This document shows, in pieces, positions 58,519 through 64,000 of a stretch of DNA of 64,000 nt. The DNA is from Rhizobiaceae bacterium (GTDB taxonomy: Bacteria > Pseudomonadota > Alphaproteobacteria > Rhizobiales > Rhizobiaceae). The DNA lies in the NCBI GenBank assembly GCA_023953835.1, contig JAMLJB010000001.1, positions 3,383,501 to 3,447,500 on the forward strand, written 5' to 3'. The position numbers and the translations under genes were made by a program. The stretch's first letter is position 1. Each line of letters opens with the position of its first letter. The notes under the pieces were generated by a model. The model searched no databases and was not told the origin of the DNA. It saw only the letters and a list, made by a program, of their open reading frames with translations.

Positions 58519-58884
58519 TCAGGCGTCGAAATCGGCGGCGAACCGCCTGACCGCCTCGACCAGACCGGGAATGCGCTCCAGCGCCTCGGCGTCGGTGGGA
58601 TCGTCCATCAGCCTGATCGCGCAGTCGGCAATCGCGAAAGCGCCGACAGCCTGCGCCGCGCCCTTCAATTTATGCGCGATGCGCTTGCGGTCCTCGCCCT
58701 CGGCGGCTTCCAGTTCCTGCTGCACGGTCCCTGCCTGTCGGGCAAAAATCGCCAGAACTTCGCGCTGCAAATCGGCATCGTCCATCGTCTGGCGGGCAAG
58801 ATGAGCCAGATCGATCGGGCAGTCCGGCTCCATACCGCCACCTGAATCCGCACCTGCCTGCCCCACATCACGCTTCAACGACAA
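58519..58884 (-). CDS. Hpt-domain protein
   Basis: 121 aa with one histidine-phosphotransfer domain: LQREVLAIFARQAGTVQQELEAAEGEDRKRIAHKLKGAAQAVGAFAIADCAIRL, phosphorylatable His in AHKLKGAA. Acts as a relay between hybrid kinases and response regulators; its partners are not in the window. The start is TTG 58884 with AGGAG about 8 nt upstream; ATG 58833 is an alternative. Divergent from rgsE. Confidence 0.88.
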   Translation of the reverse strand: MSLKRDVGQAGADSGGGMEPDCPIDLAHLARQTMDDADLQREVLAIFARQAGTVQQELEAAEGEDRKRIAHKLKGAAQAVGAFAIADCAIRLMDDPTDAEALERIPGLVEAVRRFAADFDA

Positions 58885-59167
58885 TTAATATCTCCTGACG
58901 GCCTGTTAACAATCCAATTAGAACTTGAATGATGGAAATAGAAAAGACATTAATCTTCAAAGCCTAAGCTACACATCAGGAAACGAAGCGTGAACCGGGG
59001 GAAAATGCGGTGCGTTAACCGTATATTTAAACTTTTACGCATTTCCGCGTTTGAAGGTTTCCTTTCACCCCCCTCGCAACTACGATGGAGTGGGCTGCCA
59101 TACTCGCGCCTTGCGCGCATAGAAAATGCAGCCCGCGTTTGTGAATTCAGGATAGGGTCCTAGCGGC
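58885..59167. other. Divergent intergenic region between hpt and rgsE
   Basis: 283 bp without a gene. Contains TTAAC-like half sites in pairs (TTAACAATCC near 58909 and TTAACCGTATATTTAAA near 59016), loosely like CtrA boxes, but with spacing one base off the TTAA-N7-TTAAC consensus. Probably holds promoters for both neighbours. Confidence 0.4.
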
Positions 59168-62100
59168 ATGGCGAAAAAATCCATTTCGAGCAAGGCGCTC
59201 GACCGCGACGTCGCGAAACAGCTTGAACAAGCGCTTGACACGAGTTTCGCGCCAGTCGATGGCGATTCGCCCGAAAAACCTGCTGCGTCAGATGCGCCGT
59301 CGGGCGGGATAACGCTGAAGGATCTCGAGGTGCAAATCTCGAAGGCCGCCGATGAACTTGCCCGCGCCGGGCGCGGCGACCCGTCGACAAGCCCTGCCGT
59401 TGCCGACACGTCGGCCCAAAGTGCGCCGAGCGCGCCGCAGGCTGCCAACCCGCCCGTCGAATTCGCCCCTGCAAATGACGACCGGCTGGCGGACCGCCGC
59501 AGCTTCGCCGAGCGCTACGGGCGTGGCGGATCGCGCGTGCCCTATGTGATCGCTGCGCTGCTCAGCATCATCTGGGCCTTCATCTGCTATGCGGTCGCCG
59601 TGCGCACCCTGCCCGCCGAAATCTGGGATGCGACGCGCATCGAGGAGATCATCCAGGATCGCTCCGCCGTATTCATGGCAGCACTCACCCTGCTGCCGAT
59701 CATGATGTTCTGGGCCTTTGCCGCGATGGTGCGGCGCGCGCATGACATGCGCATGGCGGCCCAGTCGATGACGGAGCTTGCATTCCGCCTTGTCGAGCCG
59801 GAGGCTTCCGCTCATGGGCGCATCCAGACGGTCGGCCACGCAGTCAGGCGCGAGGTGGCCGCGCTCAACGAGGGCATCGAGCGCACGCTGGCGCGCGCCG
59901 TCGAACTCGAAACGCTCGTCCAGACCGAGGTCAACCAGCTCGAACGCTCCTACACCGACAACGAAGCGCGCATTCGCCGCCTCGTCGACGGGCTCGGAAG
60001 CGAGCGCGAGGCGGTGGTCAGCCACGCCGAGCGCGTCAGGGCGTCCATTGCCGGTGCGCACGAAACGCTGCGGGACGAGTTGGGCGCTGCCAGCGACCTT
60101 ATCCGCCAGAACATAATGAGCGCATCCGAAAACCTCACGACGACCATCCGCGAGTCCGGGACCGCGATGATCGAGCGCTTCAACGACAATGGCGCTGAGG
60201 TGTTCAACGAGATCGACCAGAAGTTCGGGGCGCTGTCGGATCGCATCACCGAATCCGGCAACTCCATCGGCACGATGCTGGATTCCCGCATCGCCAATCT
60301 CACGCAGGGCACGGTCGACGCCGCCCAATCGCTTTCCCGCGTTCTGGAAGAGCGCGCGACCAGCATGATCTCGCTGCTCGGCTCGGCAACGGAGTCGCTG
60401 AACGAGGAGTTCAACAAGCGCCTGCACGATATAGAGAGCACGCTTGTCGAGCGCGGCCAGTCGCTTCTCGGAGAGTTCCAGTCGCGCGCCGATGCGCTCG
60501 ACCTCGGCACCGAGCGCCTCAACACCGCGCTCGAGGCGCGCGCCCGCCAGATCAACGAGACGCTGGTGGAGCGCACGCGCGAAATCGCCGGCAGCTTTGC
60601 AAACGGCAAGGAAGACCTCGCCCGCCTCATCGAGGAAAACCAGAAGCGCATCGACGCCGAAATGTCGGCGCTGGTCGAAACAGCATCGGCAGCGCTGGAG
60701 CAGCACGCGGAAGAATTCATCGACCGCCTCGAATCCGGCCGCAGCCGCCTTTCCCGCGCGCTCGACCAGGATCTGGAACAATTGTCTCAGGCCCGCGCCG
60801 AAATCGATGCGGCGGCAGCCGACGAGATGCGCCAGCTTTCCGAGAGCCGCGCCCGTATGATCGACGATCTGCACGGTGAACTGGGCCAGTTCGACCGCAG
60901 CCGCGCCCAGTTTGTCGAGGAAGTCGCGGGTCATGTCGCGCGCATGGAGGAAAGCCGCGCGGCAACCGGTGCGGCGCTGGCGCAGGATCTGCGGAAGGTC
61001 GAGGAATCCCGCCGGATGATCGACGTTTCGCTTGGAGAGCATGCGCGCAGCCTGAGCGATGGCCGTGACGCTCTTGCGCAGACGCTCAAGGACGACCTCG
61101 CCATGCTCGACGAGGCCCGTGTCGCCATAGACGAATCTGTACGCAACCATGTCGGCAAGCTGGGTGAAGGCCGCGACCTGCTCAAGCGTGCGCTAGACGC
61201 CGACCTCGCCCGCGTCACCGAAAGCCGGCAGGAACTGGACCAGACATTCGCGCGGCTCGTTTCGGAGCAATCAGACCGTTTCGAGGAAGGGCGCAAGGCG
61301 CTCACCGATGCGCTGCGGGAAGACCTCGACAAGCTGGCGGTCAGCCGTTCCAGCATCGACGGCCTCGTTGCGCGCCAGGTCGAGAAGCTGGCCGAAGGCC
61401 GCGACATCCTGCGGCGTGCGCTGGAGTCCGACCTGTCCAAGGTCGCCGACAGCCGCACCGAGCTTGACGCGACGATCAACAAGCTCGTCGTCTCGCAGGG
61501 CGAGCGTCTGGAGGAAGGCCGCCGTGCGCTTGCGCTTGCGCTTCAGGAGGACCTCGACAAGCTGGCCGCGGCGCGCGGCGACATTGACGGGCTGATGGCC
61601 GCGCAGGTTGGCCGCCTCTCCGAGGGTCGCGACATTCTCAAGAGAGCCTTGCGGGCCGACCTCGACCAGATCGGCGAGGAACGCGAAACGCTCAGCGCCG
61701 CGATCAAGGCGCACCTCGAAAGCCTTGCCGACCATCGCGACGAGATGGCCAAGGCGCTGGAAGAGGACCTGCATCGCCTCACCTCCGGCGGCAAGGACCT
61801 TGGAGAAGCCCTGCGCGGTGCAATCGCCAGCCAGTCGGAAGGTCTGGAACACGGACGCAAGGTGCTGTCCGAAGCGTTGCAGGAGGACCTTGCGCGTCTC
61901 GGCGACGAACGGGTCGCGCTGGACAGCATGGTCGGTCGGCAGGTCGAGAAGCTGGCGGAAGGCAGAAGCATCCTGCGGCGCGCGCTGGACGCCGATCTCG
62001 AAAAGATCAACGACACCCATGCCGAACTTGGCAGCCAGGTGGCGACCATCGTGGCCGACCTCGGCCGCACCTTCGAGGCCGGACGGAAGGTCATCAACCA

Positions 62101-64000
62101 GACCGTTTCAGACGACATCACCCGCATGTCCGAAAGCCGGTCCGAACTCGACAACCGCCTGAACGGCATGATGTCGGACCTCAACAGGACCTTCGAGGAA
62201 GGTCGGCGCGCCATTTCGCAGACCGTTTCGGACGACCTCGAAAAGCTGGCGGACAGCCGCGCGGCAATCGATACGCTGGTGGCCGGTCAGGTCGAGAAGC
62301 TGGCCGAGGGCCGCAACCTGCTCAATCGCGCGCTGGAAGCCGATCTCGAAATCCTGAACCTCAAGCGCGAGGGGCTAGACTCCTCCATCGCCCGCATGCT
62401 CGGCGAACTGAACCGCGGGTTCGAGGAAGGCAGCAAGGTGCTGACCGACACGATTTCGGCGGACCTTTCGCGCCTCGCGGACAGCCGCACCGGAGTGGAC
62501 GAACTGATTACCGGCCAGATCGAGAAGCTGGCGGAAGGCCGCGCCCTGCTCAACCGTTCGCTTGAATCGGACCTTGCCGAGTTCGACAGGCGGCGCATTG
62601 ACCTCGATGGATCGTTGAAATCCGTCGTGGAGCGCCAGAAGCAGGCTTTCGAGGAAGGCCGGGCCGCGCTGTCCTCCGCATTGGAGGACGATCTGGCGAA
62701 ACTGTCCGAAAGCCGCAACAGCATCGACGGCCTTGTCTCCGCACAGGTCGAGAAGCTGGCGCATGGCCGCAACATCCTCATCCGCGCCCTTGAGGGCGAT
62801 CTCGGGAAGCTGGCGGAAAGCCGCAAGGAACTGGACAACACGCTCGGCGAGATCGTGTCCCACCTCAACAGCAGCTTCGGACAGGGCCGCGACGCCCTCG
62901 TCTCGGCGGTCGAGGACGACCTGCAAAAGCTGGCCGAAACGCGCGCCCAGATCGACGACATGATTTCGAGCCAGATTTCGAAGCTTGCCGAAGGCCGCAA
63001 CCTTCTTGTCCGCGCGCTTGAGACCGATCTGAAGCGTCTTGACGACGCAAAGTCGGAATTCGACGGCGGCGTGGTCCAGCTCATCAACAGCTACAGCGAC
63101 AATTTCAACGAAGGACGCGCCGCCCTCACACGCGCTTTGGAAGACGACCTCGGCAAGCTTGCCGAAAGCAGGGACAGCATAGACAGCCTTGTCGCCTCGC
63201 AGTTCGAAAAGCTGTCGGAAGGCCGCAACATGCTTGTGCGCGCGCTTGAAGCCGACCTCGCCCGCATTGGCGACAGCCGCGCCGAGCTGGAAAGCCTGAT
63301 GCAGCGTGTTGCGCAGGAACAGGAACAGGGCCTCGCGCAAGGCAGGAACGTCCTTTCAAAGGCGTTGGAAGACGACCTGCGCAAGCTTGCGGAATCCCGC
63401 GCCGACATCGACGGGCTCGTCGCCGGTCAGGTGGAGAAGCTGTCCGAAGGGCGCAACATTCTCAGGCGCGCGCTTGAAGCCGACCTCATCAAGCTCGGCG
63501 AAAGCCGGGTCGAACTGGATGCGGCGCTGGTCAAGATGCTCGAAGCGCATAATTCCGTATTCGAGGAACGCCGTGGGCAACTCAGCTACGCGCTTGAAGC
63601 CGATCTTGAAAAGCTCGCCGACAGCAGGGCGAGCATCGACAGTCTCGTCTCCGCACAGGTTGAAAAGCTGGCTGAGGGACGCAACATATTGCGGCGCGCG
63701 CTGGAGGCCGACCTTGCCGCCGTGGACGCGGCGCGCGACAATCTTCAGGTTGCGCTCAGCAACCACATCGAGGGCATCGGCCACGGACGCGACAAGCTCA
63801 CCGAAGCCCTTGAGGCGGACTTGTTGCGCCTCGACGAGGCGCGCACGGTGCTCGATGCCCAGGCAGCCGAGCACATCAAGGTTTTCGCGGACCGAAGGCA
63901 GGAAATCTCAAGCGCGCTGGCCGACGATGTCGAGAAAATCGACGCCGCATTCCAGCGGCACGCCGACACGATCAGCGACCGTGCGAGCGCCGTGGAGAAC
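59168..64000 (+). CDS. rgsE: Giant polar-growth protein RgsE/GPR (5' part)
   Basis: Open from ATG 59168 to the window end, 1611 codons seen. Residues 1-124 are disordered and acidic; TM1 about 125-146 and TM2 about 168-188 form a hairpin; then a very long alpha-helical region. From about residue 667 it consists of alternating 40- and 36-residue repeats (EGRxxLxRALxxDLxKLAESRxxID...). This matches the Agrobacterium growth-pole-ring protein GPR and S. meliloti RgsE, which organise unipolar growth in Hyphomicrobiales; often annotated kinesin or apolipoprotein-like. No motor domain. Confidence 0.85.
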   Translation, partial: MAKKSISSKALDRDVAKQLEQALDTSFAPVDGDSPEKPAASDAPSGGITLKDLEVQISKAADELARAGRGDPSTSPAVADTSAQSAPSAPQAANPPVEFAPANDDRLADRRSFAERYGRGGSRVPYVIAALLSIIWAFICYAVAVRTLPAEIWDATRIEEIIQDRSAVFMAALTLLPIMMFWAFAAMVRRAHDMRMAAQSMTELAFRLVEPEASAHGRIQTVGHAVRREVAALNEGIERTLARAVELETLVQTEVNQLERSYTDNEARIRRLVDGLGSEREAVVSHAERVRASIAGAHETLRDELGAASDLIRQNIMSASENLTTTIRESGTAMIERFNDNGAEVFNEIDQKFGALSDRITESGNSIGTMLDSRIANLTQGTVDAAQSLSRVLEERATSMISLLGSATESLNEEFNKRLHDIESTLVERGQSLLGEFQSRADALDLGTERLNTALEARARQINETLVERTREIAGSFANGKEDLARLIEENQKRIDAEMSALVETASAALEQHAEEFIDRLESGRSRLSRALDQDLEQLSQARAEIDAAAADEMRQLSESRARMIDDLHGELGQFDRSRAQFVEEVAGHVARMEESRAATGAALAQDLRKVEESRRMIDVSLGEHARSLSDGRDALAQTLKDDLAMLDEARVAIDESVRNHVGKLGEGRDLLKRALDADLARVTESRQELDQTFARLVSEQSDRFEEGRKALTDALREDLDKLAVSRSSIDGLVARQVEKLAEGRDILRRALESDLSKVADSRTELDATINKLVVSQGERLEEGRRALALALQEDLDKLAAARGDIDGLMAAQVGRLSEGRDILKRALRADLDQIGEERETLSAAIKAHLESLADHRDEMAKALEEDLHRLTSGGKDLGEALRGAIASQSEGLEHGRKVLSEALQEDLARLGDERVALDSMVGRQVEKLAEGRSILRRALDADLEKINDTHAELGSQVATIVADLGRTFEAGRKVINQTVSDDITRMSESRSELDNRLNGMMSDLNRTFEEGRRAISQTVSDDLEKLADSRAAIDTLVAGQVEKLAEGRNLLNRALEADLEILNLKREGLDSSIARMLGELNRGFEEGSKVLTDTISADLSRLADSRTGVDELITGQIEKLAEGRALLNRSLESDLAEFDRRRIDLDGSLKSVVERQKQAFEEGRAALSSALEDDLAKLSESRNSIDGLVSAQVEKLAHGRNILIRALEGDLGKLAESRKELDNTLGEIVSHLNSSFGQGRDALVSAVEDDLQKLAETRAQIDDMISSQISKLAEGRNLLVRALETDLKRLDDAKSEFDGGVVQLINSYSDNFNEGRAALTRALEDDLGKLAESRDSIDSLVASQFEKLSEGRNMLVRALEADLARIGDSRAELESLMQRVAQEQEQGLAQGRNVLSKALEDDLRKLAESRADIDGLVAGQVEKLSEGRNILRRALEADLIKLGESRVELDAALVKMLEAHNSVFEERRGQLSYALEADLEKLADSRASIDSLVSAQVEKLAEGRNILRRALEADLAAVDAARDNLQVALSNHIEGIGHGRDKLTEALEADLLRLDEARTVLDAQAAEHIKVFADRRQEISSALADDVEKIDAAFQRHADTISDRASAVEN

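Noticed and set aside
58905..59035. CtrA binding sites before rgsE
   Set aside because: Half-sites have spacing other than seven bases, so the match to consensus is weak.
59288..63874. Several 200-600-codon minus-strand frames
   Set aside because: Mirror of the repeat structure of rgsE; the plus frame has the TM hairpin and coherent repeats.

Overview
This window is chromosomal DNA of an alphaproteobacterium, almost certainly of the order Hyphomicrobiales (Rhizobiales) and close to Phyllobacteriaceae such as Mesorhizobium. The evidence is gene order and content: kdsA-eno-ftsB-pdhABC-lpdA-lipA-ratA, an E1-beta subunit that carries its own lipoyl domain, a fused ispDF, dusB-ntrBC, ntrYX-trkA-dat-hfq-hflX-mazG, and a giant RgsE/GPR polar-growth protein. 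The DNA is GC-rich, except for two clearly AT-richer patches around 40.0-41.6 kb and 46.3-46.5 kb.

Layout. 0-18 kb is a mostly plus-strand housekeeping block: Kdo synthesis, enolase, divisome FtsB, the whole pyruvate dehydrogenase complex with lipoate synthase, isoprenoid synthesis, and nitrogen two-component regulation. 18-24 kb (minus strand) holds a K+/H+ antiporter, a secreted unknown, the YcjX/YcjF pair and a SixA-like phosphatase. 24-27 kb (plus) holds DksA, a Deg protease and RarA. A tiny YHYH-type secreted peptide and a GT41 O-GlcNAc-transferase-like protein follow. 29.7-37.2 kb is the minus-strand cluster rlpA-dacF-tmk-holB-metG-tatD-MBL. An outer-membrane barrel, a Tat-exported amidohydrolase and tRNA-Ser(TGA) come next.

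39.9-46.3 kb is the accessory part. It contains an AT-rich three-gene cassette (unknown, XRE regulator, DUF6941) behind a palindromic promoter, a MarR/DUF1398 pair with a clear operator, and a TackOD1 zinc-domain protein/GT2 synthase/HlyD adaptor operon that looks like a surface polysaccharide system with an unstudied regulator.

46.6-55.4 kb is mazG, then hflX-hfq-dat-trkA-ntrX-ntrY on the minus strand. Inverting 17.9-55.4 kb would restore the usual rhizobial order ntrB-ntrC-ntrY-ntrX, so I infer a rearrangement. 55.4-59 kb carries folP/folK (folB is absent between them), a DUF922 protease-like protein, a 2Fe-2S ferredoxin paired with a ferredoxin-reductase-like flavoprotein that lacks its NAD(P)H domain, and an Hpt protein. 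From 59.2 kb to the end runs the first 1611 codons of RgsE/GPR, built from alternating 40- and 36-residue helical repeats.

Repeats include a 265-bp IS630-type MITE inserted exactly in the shared CTAG stop of mazG/hflX, a 30-bp-arm palindrome upstream of eno, and a decayed relative of that palindrome read in frame inside the pdhC linker.
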